Shown: positions 8,346 to 17,117, counted from the first letter of the stretch. The stretch is DNA of 38,314 nt from Gluconacetobacter sacchari (GCF_014174255.1 NZ_JABEQJ010000039.1:1-38314), one strand, 5' to 3'. The notes: generated by a model not told the origin, from the sequence alone. Made by a program: numbers and translations.

Positions 8346-9415
8346 ACTACGGGCTGGGCATCGACAGCTATGGCGCCAGCTTTTCCGGCGATGACGGGGC
8401 TGGCTTGGCGCTGACCTGGACCAGCGACGAGCGAAGCCAACTGGACATCGACCTTGATGGGTTCTTGACATCGCGATTGGCGACCGAAGCCGAGCAAGGC
8501 GCTCCGCTGCTGCGAAAATATGCCGTGAACGATCCCTACGGCGCACTCGCCATGCACGCGGCAACGACCGAATTTCTGGAGGTAGCCCTCGCGGCAGATC
8601 AAATCACTTGTGCCGCAGGCGTAATCGGCTTGTTGAACGCTCTTGCCAGCTTGGTGGGCGGTGGACTGTGCCATTTGGACGATGTCTATCGGGACCTACC
8701 CGCATGGTCATGGAACCGGGGCTTCGCCGTCACATCCGCTCCCAGCTTGCGCGCTGCCATTGGTCGGCAGTGGCAGATGCTGCTGCTTGAATATCCGTCT
8801 TTTTTGGAAACCGGTGAGCCCTTAGATATCTTCTTGGCCGACGCCTGCGCTGTCGCGGCGGAGCGGAATGGAATTGTTGTGGTTGATGAATCCAACGCCA
8901 ATTACCTGCCCCCACGCAGAAGCTTGTCTGCGCGGGTGAACCAACTGAGCAATCTCGTTGTGCTCCGGGGATTTTCCAAGGCGTACGGGCTGGGTTCGCT
9001 TCGCTTGGGCGTTGCTATCTGTTCAAGGAACATGACGGCGAGACTGCGTTCCGTGATTGCGCCATTAGCCGTATCGCCTATAAGCCTTGATCTTGGTGCG
9101 GCGGTCTGGTCCCAAGGAGACATCATGAGCCGATTGCGCTCCCGGATCGCAGTGGAAAAAACCGCGATGAAGCAACGACTGGTCCAAGTCGGTATAGTTG
9201 ATCATAGCGCCGAACACCCGCATCTGCCTTACGTCCTGCTTTCCCCCGACACTCGATCGATCCAAGCGCTTTCCGGCGCGGGGATCCGCGGAAAGTTCCA
9301 CTTCACCGCGGGGACGAGGGGTGAGAATCAGTATTTTCGCTTGAGCGTTCCGCTGCATCCCGAGCGGGTGCAGCGCTTCAATGATCTGATGGCCGCAATC
9401 ACACCATCCCTTTGA
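8342..9415 (+). CDS. PLP-dependent aminotransferase/decarboxylase, HisC/CobD-like
   Basis: 357 aa from the ATG at 8342, sharing ATGA with the previous stop and preceded by GGGGAG; the upstream ATG at 8306 overlaps more. Fold-type I PLP enzyme: N63 and Y66 in AVNDPYG, D182 in VVDESNANYLPP (binds the pyridine nitrogen), Schiff-base lysine K213 in RGFSKAYGLGSLRLG and R221 near the phosphate. This FSKAYG-LRLG pattern is shared by histidinol-phosphate aminotransferase and the threonine-phosphate decarboxylase CobD, both acting on phosphorylated amino compounds. Next to a phosphohydrolase, a phosphorylated intermediate is plausible. Last gene of the operon; its 3' end overlaps the convergent transporter by 17 bases. 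Confidence 0.8.
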   Translation: MNYGLGIDSYGASFSGDDGAGLALTWTSDERSQLDIDLDGFLTSRLATEAEQGAPLLRKYAVNDPYGALAMHAATTEFLEVALAADQITCAAGVIGLLNALASLVGGGLCHLDDVYRDLPAWSWNRGFAVTSAPSLRAAIGRQWQMLLLEYPSFLETGEPLDIFLADACAVAAERNGIVVVDESNANYLPPRRSLSARVNQLSNLVVLRGFSKAYGLGSLRLGVAICSRNMTARLRSVIAPLAVSPISLDLGAAVWSQGDIMSRLRSRIAVEKTAMKQRLVQVGIVDHSAEHPHLPYVLLSPDTRSIQALSGAGIRGKFHFTAGTRGENQYFRLSVPLHPERVQRFNDLMAAITPSL

Positions 9416-10577
9416 GTAAAGGCCCGCTGGTCAACAGTGCCGTCGCGCAGATTCCTGCCGCCAATAGGAAACCTGCCCCACCGTCTAACGCAGAACTGGC
9501 AGTCAGGCTGACGGCGACGAAGGCGCCTGCTCCCTCGCCGATCCCGACGACGACGGAATAGACCGTCAAAGCGGCGACATGACGGCTCGCCGGAACCCCG
9601 ACGGTGGCTTGGCCGATCAGACTGGGCAGCAGAGAACTCTCTGCTAGAGCCCAGAGCACTACGGCGACAGCGAGCATTACCGGGTGCTTCAGCAGGACCG
9701 GTAGCAAAAAGGCGACTAGATACAAGCCGAACCCGAGCTGGATGCGGATCCCCACGCCAAAATGCATCCGTTCCATCCATTGGTTCAACGGATAGGAAGT
9801 AGCGATGACAATCACCGCGTTCAGCCCAAGCAGCACTCCGCCCCAATTTTCCAGCCTAAGATGATAAGTGGCATATAAGGCGACTGAATTGTACATGAAT
9901 GCATAGCTGAAATAACCGATCGACGTGCAAATTAATAAGCGCCGTAGTTCGGGCAATCTGAGACAATAAAATACCCCAGAAACAATGGTCTCTTGAGGAT
10001 GCAAGTCCGGAATCAGGCTTCGGAAGCCAAACACGGCGGCCGCTGTGGCTGCTAACAATAGAGCAAAGGCGTAAAATGGCGACATGCCGTTTGCGGCGGT
10101 CAGCAGATAAAACGCGGCCGGCGGCCCGATCATTGCGGCGAAGTTGGTCGCAGTGGACAGTTTACTATATTTGAGAAACCGGCTTTCCGTTGTCCGTTTC
10201 ATATTGGCGGTCAAGCTCCGGACCGACACACTGTTCGCCCCGTTGGCGAGATTGAAGATCGTGATGGCAGTGCAGATGGCAGCTGCGTTCTTCAAGTGGG
10301 GAAGAATGCACAAGGCGGCGGCGGCGGTCAAACTGCTCAAGACTAACACATTACGCAGTGGCAAACGGTCAATAGCCGACGAGACAAACACCCTGCCCAG
10401 CTTCCCCATTACGGATGCCGCAAAAAGCACAGTAGCGATGGTAGAGGTTTTCAACGTTGTGTGACCGATCAGAAAAACCGGCAGGACCGCGAAAACACCG
10501 AAATACACCGTTGCCGCAGAAGTGAATTGGCCGAAGACAAGCTGTGTTAATCTGTCGCGATTCTTAAGCACGTTCAT
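9399..10577 (-). CDS. MFS transporter, probable product exporter
   Basis: 392-residue hydrophobic protein with many alternating membrane helices and short polar loops, including KLGRVFVSSAIDRLPLRN between early helices, a loop of the kind seen in the major facilitator superfamily. The ATG at 10577 has GAGGA eight bases upstream; the TTG at 10583 is a less likely start. It is convergent with the enzyme operon and overlaps its last gene by 17 bases, so it has its own promoter on the right. MFS proteins at the edge of biosynthetic loci commonly export the product or give self-resistance. Substrate unknown. Confidence 0.75.
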   Translation of the reverse strand: MNVLKNRDRLTQLVFGQFTSAATVYFGVFAVLPVFLIGHTTLKTSTIATVLFAASVMGKLGRVFVSSAIDRLPLRNVLVLSSLTAAAALCILPHLKNAAAICTAITIFNLANGANSVSVRSLTANMKRTTESRFLKYSKLSTATNFAAMIGPPAAFYLLTAANGMSPFYAFALLLAATAAAVFGFRSLIPDLHPQETIVSGVFYCLRLPELRRLLICTSIGYFSYAFMYNSVALYATYHLRLENWGGVLLGLNAVIVIATSYPLNQWMERMHFGVGIRIQLGFGLYLVAFLLPVLLKHPVMLAVAVVLWALAESSLLPSLIGQATVGVPASRHVAALTVYSVVVGIGEGAGAFVAVSLTASSALDGGAGFLLAAGICATALLTSGPLLKGMV

Positions 10578-10802
10578 TCTCAATTCCTCGGTCAGGACAC
10601 TAGCCCGTCTTATTTCTTGGGCATGCTAGGGATTCGGCGACGGATGCCGCGTAAACTGCTGATTGTGTTTATGGATCTGGCGTTGAAGCCATCCAGGCAC
10701 ACGATCACGATAAGTCGCACCCTGATTACCGACGATAGGGATAGAGGTGACCCCGTCTGTTCGGACAGCTTTTAGGGATGAATAAGCTATACCCTGTGAT
10801 TG
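10578..10802. other. Gap between transporter and IS debris
   Basis: About 225 bases with no convincing gene. It should hold the transporter promoter near its left end. TGACCCCGTCTGTTCGGACAGC at about 10757-10778 begins like IS3-family terminal repeats and could be the outer end of the IS fragment that follows; I cannot confirm it without a matching second repeat. Confidence 0.4.
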
Positions 10803-11070
10803 TCATGCCACCCTTCTGACGGCGTTGCTGTTGCCCATCTGGTCGGGGGTTAACCCCGGACCAGATGGCGTCGGCATCTTATGATACGCCTTATCGGGCC
10901 TGCGTCCAGCCAGTGCCGAGTGCGGACGCTGCCCGTTATGATGGGCGATCCATCCGGCAAGCCCGGCTCGCTGTTCCGATCCTGTCTCGCACGCATGAAA
11001 ACAGACGCATTCGTATTTCAGGGATCGCCACAGGCGTTCAATGATCACGTTGTCCAGCCAGCGAGCTCGC
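10803..11070 (-). pseudogene. IS3-family OrfB transposase, 3' remnant
   Basis: The minus-strand frame ends with ARWLDNVIIERLWRSLKYE, then RAGLAGWIAHHNGQRPHSAL and AGRRPDKAY. This is the C-terminal end of the IS3-family DDE transposase, with the catalytic Glu in IIERLWRSLKYE. Everything upstream of 'GRARWLDN' (at about 11,068) no longer matches IS3, so the first two catalytic aspartates are gone and the gene is dead. It joins directly to an IS110-type fragment. It marks the border between the biosynthetic operon and the conjugative element. Confidence 0.8.
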
Positions 11071-11650
11071 CCGTTCGCAGCTCGTCGAGGCACGCACGCC
11101 GGTCCCGTCGTGGCGGCTGGTAACCCCCCGGATACCTTGACCGAACGACAGGCCCTTGACGCGGTTGATGTGCCGGGTCCGCTCGCCCACCAGGACCTTA
11201 CGTTCCCGACCGTGATGTCGGCGGTCTTCCTCTTCGCGCGACGGAGGACGGACGATGGAGCAGACCCGCGCTGCCCCGCGTTTGAACGCCAGCAGGGTAC
11301 GGACCAGCATTTCGAAGTCGAAACGATCCGTCTTCGCACGCCGATGCTTGCGGGAAACCACGATCGACGCCGCATCGACGACGTAACTCTCTATCCAGTC
11401 CTCCCGCTTCAACGCCCGGTCGATCCAGAAGCCATCCAGGCCGGCTTCCTGGATGACCACCAGCGAGAAGAGCCTTCTCTCGCGGGCGCGGGCCCTCTCG
11501 CGCAAAGCAGTGACGCAGGTGAAGAGGCGCGCAATGTCGCTGCCTTGTGACCTGCCAGCTCGATTTTCCGAGTTCCAGGGAGACAACAATCGCGCCAAGA
11601 TCGACGCGGATAGCGGCCGGAGTCGCGGGATGATCGGATGCCTTGTGCAT
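11071..11650 (-). pseudogene. IS110-family transposase, frameshifted 5' fragment
   Basis: The start at 11650 encodes MHKASDHPATPAAIRVDLGA followed by IVVSLELGKSSWQVT, the usual IS110 opening. It then shifts frame and continues as ARLFTCVTALRERARARERR, LVVIQEAGLDGFWIDRAL, KTDRFDFEMLVRTLLAFKRG and RHINRVKGLSFGQGI. These are N-terminal DEDD-domain motifs of IS110 transposases. A third frame carries CLDELRTG at the end. At least two frame changes and loss of the C-terminal serine domain make it non-functional. It breaks at about 11,070 exactly where IS3 sequence begins. Confidence 0.8.
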
Positions 11651-11715
11651 GGTCTTGCCCTCCAGAGAGTTTCAGCAAGCACACTCTGACACGGCACGGC
11701 TCGCTATCCACCTCC

Positions 11716-11844
11716 TCATGGGATCTGACAATCATAGTTGACGCCGAGGTTGTATTCCCTCTCGGTGACTGAAACGGTGAAAACGGGCATGTCCGCCTTA
11801 CCCGAGGCGTTACGGCACGCGACCGCAATATGGAAAGTCTCCAT
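11716..11844 (-). CDS. Hypothetical 42-aa protein
   Basis: A short frame encoding METFHIAVACRNASGKADMP and then VFTVSVTEREYNLGVNYDCQIP. It has a clean AAGGAG Shine-Dalgarno eight bases before the ATG at 11844, which is why I prefer this start over an upstream in-frame ATG at 11925. It lies between the IS remnants and the helicase, on the same strand as the element. No motif recognised; alternating hydrophobic residues suggest a small beta-sheet protein. Confidence 0.5.
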   Translation of the reverse strand: METFHIAVACRNASGKADMPVFTVSVTEREYNLGVNYDCQIP

Positions 11845-11934
11845 TTTGATGACTCCTTGCCTGATGTTCGAGGTTATGGCGACGGAAAAGAGTGATATGC
11901 CGGCGATCAAGTGGATCGCCGGCATATATAGGGA

Positions 11935-14220
11935 TCACGCGGCCAGAAGCTGCCTGGCGAGCGCGACTTCGATGGAATCTCCGTCCTGATTGAGGACGTC
12001 GAGCCCGGATTCAGGCACGTCGCCCGATGTGCTCTGCGAGACCATGATCTTTCTGGCCATGAGGCCCAGGCACGTCATTTGCGAAGTGCCCGCGTAGCCG
12101 AGAAAAATGACCCGGACGGCAAGCTTCTGTCCGATGCGCCATGACCGGCGAGCGGCCTGCTGCAATGAGTAGACGTTGTAACCGCTCTGCATGAACACGA
12201 TCGTCGGAAATTCCAGAAGGTCGAGACCAGTCTTGACCAGTTCCGGGTTCGTGATGAGGACATCAATCCCCCGGTCCAGCTGCTCGGCGATCCAGTCTTC
12301 CCGGCGGGACGCATCCACGCTCGCGCGCAGCACGGCCACCTTGAAGCCCTCCTGTTCCAGCAGCATCTTGAGGCGCGACGTCGTATCGCGGGTGCCGGTG
12401 TAGACCGAGTAGACGAGGGTCTTGCGCCCTTCTGCCTTCTCCTGCCGGCAGATCTCGATCAACTCGCGCTCCTTGGGCATGATCTCCAGCTCGTTGAACT
12501 GAGCTGGAACGAACGCCAGGGTGTGGCGTGTACGCGGATGAACGACGGTTTCCGCCCGAAAGCAGCAATCCGCCCACGCGAGGAGGACGTTGAGCACCAC
12601 ACCGAGAAGCGTGGTGTCGCGCTTCGCCAGAGCCTGCTTCAGCTCGGCAGTGAGGCGCGAAGCCAGATCCCGATAGGCCGTGGCTTGCTCGGCATCCATG
12701 GCGACTTCACGGAATTCCTCGTCGTAGGGCGGCAGCACATTGCCGCCGATATCCTTCAGCTTGAGAAAGACGGTGAATGGCAGGACGCACCGCATCACGC
12801 CCTTGGGACCAAACCCCGGGGCTTTGACGGTACGCACCGTGACCTTCGAGCCCCGGGCCGTCTTGTGCGCGGCGCCGGTGCTCTCGGAATAGATGTCCTT
12901 CAGGACGCCATGATCGCGCATGAAGGCCATGGCGGCCGAGGTCATGCTGCCGCTCTTGTTCGGCCGGTAGCCGTCCTCGATCATCCTGCCCGGCAGGGCC
13001 CGGAACAGCAGGTAGAAGAGATCGTCGCCATAGCCGCCCATCAGCGTGCCGGTGAGCAGCAGCGTTCTGGTCGCCTTTGCGGCGAGCACGCCCATGGCCT
13101 GACCCTGTGCGGAGCCGCCGTTCTTGTACTCATGCGCCTCGTCGGCGATGAGCAGGTCGAACGTGCCCTGCGGCAGGTATCTCTTGATGAATTCGGACGG
13201 CTGATAGCCGCCTTCGCCAAAGCCGAACTCCATGTTGGCCATCGCACGCTCCATGCGATGGGCCTGACGGTCGGAAAAAACGAGTTCGCCGTGGGCGTCC
13301 ATCAGGTTGATGAACTCGTGGATATTGTCGCCCAGCATGGAAGCCAGGAAACCGTCTCCAAACGTCTTCATCAGCCGCTGGGCGGTAACCGCCCCGATGG
13401 TCGGGATGCGTTTGAGCGCCTTGAGCACGGCCGAGGACTGGTCGCTGGCAGATAGACCTCGTGGCCGGATCAGGGTCCACAGGGGGGCAGCGCAATGGCT
13501 GCACTTCCTGCGGTAATCCTCGGCGTCGAGTTCGACCGGCCTGACCGGTTCGCCGTCGAGATCGGTGATGACATGGCCGCAATCGGGGCAGAGGCCGATG
13601 TCGCCGTCTGCACTGCGCCGGCGGGTGAAGGCGGGCTTCCAGTGAAACCCCATCCGCATCCGCACGCGGCCGAGGACGAAGAACTCCTGCCCCTGCGCGG
13701 GGACGCCGAGTTGCTGCCGCAGCTTGATGAGCTTGACCAGCGTGTCCGGTCCGTTGAGGACCCAGACCCTGGCGCCGGCCACCGTCTCCTGGATCGCACG
13801 CCGCCATTTGTAGACCAGATGCGGCGGTGAGAGGATCAGGGTGCGACGATAGCCCTCGGCATGGAGTACGGCGGCCGTCGCGATACCGACGGTCGTCTTG
13901 CCGCAGCCCATCTCGCCGTTGACGATCGCGGCGCGCTCGCCCCGGTCGATCAGCAGTTCGGTCACAGCGTGGACCACATCGGCCTGGGCGTCGAACAGGC
14001 GACGCTTGAGCCCGGCCAGAACGATCTGGCGGAATGCTTTCGGGCGTCCGGTATAGACCGGTGGATTGGCGCGGTTCAGCGAGTCCAGCAACTCGTCGCC
14101 GAATTCGGCGACGAAGTCCGGCAGGCTGACGGTAACAGGAGATGCCGCCGCGTCGAGCAGGTCGTCCTGCATGGAGGCGGTTTCGGCGGGAGAAGAAAGA
14201 GTATCGGATTCGAGGGACAT
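11935..14220 (-). CDS. SNF2-like DEAD/DEAH-box helicase of the ICE
   Basis: 761 aa with GGAGCATCACC before the ATG. Walker A is GEMGCGKTT at residues 102-110, motif II is LLIADEAHEYKNGG at about 360, and the C-terminal helicase domain has VLITNPELVKTGLDLLEF and QQAARRSWRIGQKLAVRV, typical of SNF2/RapA-type superfamily 2 enzymes. Between motifs Ia and II lies an insert with paired cysteines (CPDCG and CSHC, about 205-245) that looks like a zinc ribbon. Large helicases of this type occur with DUF6094 methyltransferases in plasmids and conjugative elements. Proposed role is DNA remodelling during transfer or maintenance. Its 5' leader carries a terminator-like hairpin, listed separately. Confidence 0.8.
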   Translation of the reverse strand: MSLESDTLSSPAETASMQDDLLDAAASPVTVSLPDFVAEFGDELLDSLNRANPPVYTGRPKAFRQIVLAGLKRRLFDAQADVVHAVTELLIDRGERAAIVNGEMGCGKTTVGIATAAVLHAEGYRRTLILSPPHLVYKWRRAIQETVAGARVWVLNGPDTLVKLIKLRQQLGVPAQGQEFFVLGRVRMRMGFHWKPAFTRRRSADGDIGLCPDCGHVITDLDGEPVRPVELDAEDYRRKCSHCAAPLWTLIRPRGLSASDQSSAVLKALKRIPTIGAVTAQRLMKTFGDGFLASMLGDNIHEFINLMDAHGELVFSDRQAHRMERAMANMEFGFGEGGYQPSEFIKRYLPQGTFDLLIADEAHEYKNGGSAQGQAMGVLAAKATRTLLLTGTLMGGYGDDLFYLLFRALPGRMIEDGYRPNKSGSMTSAAMAFMRDHGVLKDIYSESTGAAHKTARGSKVTVRTVKAPGFGPKGVMRCVLPFTVFLKLKDIGGNVLPPYDEEFREVAMDAEQATAYRDLASRLTAELKQALAKRDTTLLGVVLNVLLAWADCCFRAETVVHPRTRHTLAFVPAQFNELEIMPKERELIEICRQEKAEGRKTLVYSVYTGTRDTTSRLKMLLEQEGFKVAVLRASVDASRREDWIAEQLDRGIDVLITNPELVKTGLDLLEFPTIVFMQSGYNVYSLQQAARRSWRIGQKLAVRVIFLGYAGTSQMTCLGLMARKIMVSQSTSGDVPESGLDVLNQDGDSIEVALARQLLAA

Positions 14221-14231
14221 GGTGATGCTCC

Positions 14232-14276
14232 AAAAAAAGGGGCACGCACCTCCCTCGCGGGGCGATAACGTGCCCC
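14232..14276 (-). terminator. Intrinsic-terminator-like hairpin before helicase gene
   Basis: In the minus sense: GGGGCACG (14276-14269), a 22-base loop that can itself pair, CGTGCCCC (14246-14239), then seven Ts (14238-14232), then GGAGC and the helicase ATG at 14220. The T-run ends only 11 bases before the start codon. It may end read-through from the upstream genes or act as a leader attenuator. Confidence 0.7.
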
Positions 14277-14335
14277 GGATTGGGATGAAGCGAACGGCGA
14301 TGAGCCGCGCGCGGATGTGGAAGAAGAATCGGCCG

Positions 14336-14662
14336 TTAGAAGCTCAGATCCTCTTCGGGCAGCTGAACGACGGTGACGGTACGGTCAGCGTTGGTGACGA
14401 CCGCGATCAGCAGACGCGGCGTGATCGCATAATGCGAGATCAGGACGTTATCGGACTGCAATGCGTCGAGATTCGCATGACGCTGATCGTCTCTGACATC
14501 GCCCCAGTCGCCCCGGATGTGGCGCTGGACATAATGCAGAGGCTCGATCAGCCCCTTGCGGTCCAGCCATTGGACCTTGTTGCTGAGTCTGAGGCTGCCG
14601 AAAGGGAAGAGCGGCGGGGCTGTCTGGGGATAGTCCAGACCGGCGAACAGGTTTTTGAACAT
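14336..14662 (-). CDS. Conserved ICE/plasmid protein (108 aa), function unknown
   Basis: 108 aa starting MFKNLFAGLDYPQTAPPLFP. The segment DWGDVRDDQRHANLDAL followed by LLIAVVTNADRTVTVVQLPE matches a widespread plasmid/ICE family that databases often label, misleadingly, as a type I restriction subunit; there is no methyltransferase motif. It lies between the helicase and the DUF6094 methyltransferase, with its own hairpin (GCTTCC-CGT-GGAAGC, about 14,691) upstream. A housekeeping role for the element is likely; mechanism unknown. Confidence 0.65.
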   Translation of the reverse strand: MFKNLFAGLDYPQTAPPLFPFGSLRLSNKVQWLDRKGLIEPLHYVQRHIRGDWGDVRDDQRHANLDALQSDNVLISHYAITPRLLIAVVTNADRTVTVVQLPEEDLSF

Positions 14663-14717
14663 GGAAAGGAATCCTTCCTTGATAGTGCGCTTCCACGGGA
14701 AGCAGGGATGAACTGGA

Positions 14718-15827
14718 TCAGCGGATCGTGAGCACCTCTCCCCGCGTCGGGGAGGCCGGCGTCATGTCCCAGGCCCGGATGACCGGAACGAACTTGTCAG
14801 TGAGGATGCGGGTTTCGGCCACGGAACCGTCCTCGCGTTCCGTGTACTGCGTCTGCGACGTCTTTTCCTTGTGGGTGTCACCCTTGACGACCAGTACGCG
14901 CCCGTTTTTGGAACGAACGACACCGGAGATCGCACCCGCCGCGAGAGCCAGGGCGAGATGCCAGTGTGACAAGGCGCGCGCCGGGGGGCGCTGAGATTGC
15001 TGCGCGGCCCCGAGATGCGTGTCGAGCATTGGCCAGAGTCCTTGCAGCCGGCCGATCTCGTCGGCGAACTGCTCGGGCTCCATCGTCACGCGGAAGAACT
15101 GCTCCGGCTCCGAAGGGCTGGCGGGGACCATGTAGGGCAGGAACGGCCAGTCAGGCGGCAGTTCCTCGGCGTCGACATCAGCTTGCCCGATCTGCAGCAG
15201 CAGACCGCGCATGGTCTTGGTCACGTCGGACATCTGGTCGCGCTGACGAACGCGGCGTCCGAAGATGACGACCTGTTTGAACTGCGTTTCCACCGCCCGG
15301 TAGATGCGCAGGTCGGTGAAGTGGCGTGTGAGCCAGCCGACCAGTTCGTCGTCGAGCACGTAATGCGGCACGATGAAGATCAGTACGCCGCCATATTGCA
15401 GGAAGGGAAGCGAGCGCTGGTAGAACAGCTTTTCCAGACGCGGGCGCCCCTGGCCCTGATAGCCGATATTGCAGTCCATCCCTTTCGACAGATCGCCGTA
15501 AGGCGGGTTGAGCCACAACAGGCCAAAAGCCTGCCGCGAGATCAATGTGTCCATCAGATCGCCATGGATACAGCGATCGACCAGTTGCCGTGCGTGACGC
15601 GCGCGCTCGGCATCGTATTCGACCGCGAATGCCTGGACCTGTTCGCGCCCGAGGGCATGAGCGGCTTCGGCGATCGCAACGCCTTCGCCGGCGCAGGGAT
15701 CGAGGATGTTCATCGGGCTGACACCAGGAGCCAGTGCGGAGAGCACGCGCTCGATCGTCGGTTCATCGGTCGGAAAATAGCCGTTCCTGGCGAAATTGCG
15801 CGCAAGGCGCGGGAACATGAGAGCCAT
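14718..15827 (-). CDS. DUF6094-type SAM-dependent DNA methyltransferase
   Basis: 369 aa, ATG at 15827 with GGAGACATCCC upstream. Motif I is ILDPCAGEG (residues 41-49), binding S-adenosylmethionine. The catalytic motif is LLWLNPPYGDLSKG (NPPY at 107-110), the signature of amino-methyltransferases acting on adenine or cytosine N4. N-terminal LARNFARNGYFPTDEPTIER is typical of the DUF6094 family of plasmids and ICEs, where it pairs with a large helicase as here. No cognate nuclease is nearby, so self-protection of the element against host restriction is the likeliest purpose. The last ~60 residues (KEKTSQTQYTERE) are polar and unassigned. Confidence 0.8.
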   Translation of the reverse strand: MALMFPRLARNFARNGYFPTDEPTIERVLSALAPGVSPMNILDPCAGEGVAIAEAAHALGREQVQAFAVEYDAERARHARQLVDRCIHGDLMDTLISRQAFGLLWLNPPYGDLSKGMDCNIGYQGQGRPRLEKLFYQRSLPFLQYGGVLIFIVPHYVLDDELVGWLTRHFTDLRIYRAVETQFKQVVIFGRRVRQRDQMSDVTKTMRGLLLQIGQADVDAEELPPDWPFLPYMVPASPSEPEQFFRVTMEPEQFADEIGRLQGLWPMLDTHLGAAQQSQRPPARALSHWHLALALAAGAISGVVRSKNGRVLVVKGDTHKEKTSQTQYTEREDGSVAETRILTDKFVPVIRAWDMTPASPTRGEVLTIR

Positions 15828-15895
15828 GGGATGTCTCCACGATGACGGTGAGGAAGGGGGACCGACCCTGATGAGCGGGTCTGCATGAAAGTCGG

Positions 15896-16546
15896 CTATG
15901 CGACACGCAGCAGCGGCGACACCGAAGCCAGTGGACTGTCGTCGGCGCGTAATTCACCGCTACGGATGAGGCCGCCGAGGGCGACGGTCAGAGCCGGGAC
16001 GTCGATCGCCAGCCGATGGCCTTCCAGCGGCCCGAGGGCGAGCGGGAGATAGCCGAGCATGTCCTGGGCGTAGAGGAGGTCCAGGACGGTTTCGCGCCAG
16101 TGATCGAGCAGGGGAAGTGGGCAGGTTTCCTTGACCAGCGTCCACAGCCGGTCGCGGTGGCGGAGAGAGTGACGCGGCAGAAGAGCCAGCGCACTGGCAT
16201 TGGCTTTGTCCGGACGCACGCAACGGCGGTCGAACAGCCAGAGATGAACGATGGAGCCGAACAGGGTCCGCCGATAGGCCCGCGTGGAGCGCTTTTCGAG
16301 CATGTCGACATTGCCGACAAAAATCGGGGTCTTGCTTCCGTCCTCGGCGACGATCTGGAACTGGTCGAGGCCCCGTTCGTCACGCCCGAGGGTCAGGCGT
16401 GCCAGGAATTCCTGGATGGCCGTGTCACGGGCCCAGACGGACAGGAAAACGAGGCCGTTGCGCTCGTCGGCGATGCAGGCATCGGCCATGAGATCAGAAC
16501 ATTCGTTGATACGATAGAGCAGTTTGGAAGAAGTGGTTGCGGGCAT
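15896..16546 (-). CDS. Conserved hypothetical ICE protein (216 aa)
   Basis: I place the start at the ATG at 16546 (MPATTSSKLLYRINECSDLM), behind CAGGGAAA. A longer in-frame extension to 17167 overlaps another gene and reads as random sequence. Ends TASVSPLLRVA-like (SPLASVSPLLRVA). No catalytic motif seen; mixed alpha/beta with a basic centre (RRTLFGSIVHLWLFDRR). The position between the DUF6094 and DUF6927 genes suggests an element-specific accessory function. I do not recognise the family. Confidence 0.6.
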   Translation of the reverse strand: MPATTSSKLLYRINECSDLMADACIADERNGLVFLSVWARDTAIQEFLARLTLGRDERGLDQFQIVAEDGSKTPIFVGNVDMLEKRSTRAYRRTLFGSIVHLWLFDRRCVRPDKANASALALLPRHSLRHRDRLWTLVKETCPLPLLDHWRETVLDLLYAQDMLGYLPLALGPLEGHRLAIDVPALTVALGGLIRSGELRADDSPLASVSPLLRVA

Positions 16547-16629
16547 GGCGAATTTCCCTGGAAAAGGAAGCAGCACCGCCCGGCAGGGACAGTACTGCCC
16601 CATTGGGTTGGAAGGATTGGGCCTGCCGA

Positions 16630-17028
16630 TCAGATCGAGGCAGGCGCTGTCGGCGAAGTCGCGGAATGGTGTTCTTCGTGCCAGGTACGAACCCCCGCGC
16701 GCCACTCGGCGGATTGTTCGGGCGCCATGTCCAGAAAACGCAACGGGCACGAGTAATAGTAGGGGTGCATGGCCTCTTCGAGCGGCTTGTAGCCCCACAT
16801 ATTTCCGCTCCGTTCCAGGAGGTCGCAGCGGATATAAATGAGGGAATCGCCGGGCTTGAGATGAGGATGTACGCCGTCGACCCGCGCGGTGACCCTGACC
16901 AACGACCACAGCACGTTCTCGTGCAGGGCGTGGTCCAGGACCTGGGTGAACGCGCGTTCGGTCGTTTCCGACCAGGTGAGTTCCCGGATCAGTTCTTCCC
17001 GGGATTGGAGCGAAAAATACCAGCCCAT
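16630..17028 (-). CDS. DUF6927 family protein (132 aa)
   Basis: ATG at 17028 with a strong GGAGGT site; upstream in-frame sequence is non-coding in character. MGWYFSLQSREELIRELTW at the start and LEEAMHPYYYSCPLRFLDMA with EWRAGVR near the end are the hallmark of the DUF6927 family in alphaproteobacterial plasmids and ICEs. CDLLERSGNMWGYKPLEE lies in the middle. Function unknown. Confidence 0.7.
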   Translation of the reverse strand: MGWYFSLQSREELIRELTWSETTERAFTQVLDHALHENVLWSLVRVTARVDGVHPHLKPGDSLIYIRCDLLERSGNMWGYKPLEEAMHPYYYSCPLRFLDMAPEQSAEWRAGVRTWHEEHHSATSPTAPASI

Positions 17029-17117
17029 AAAAGACCTCCATTGAAAATGTCGGAGATCCGCCCCGAGGGGATGAATCCCCGACGGGTGAGAGAGGGCCGT
17101 TCGCACGGCATGAGGGT

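Noticed and set aside
10786-10797. TATACCC half site near the transporter
   Set aside because: Only half the palindrome and no GGAAGGC partner; probably chance.
12523-13455. 310-codon plus-strand frame
   Set aside because: Antisense to the helicase gene.
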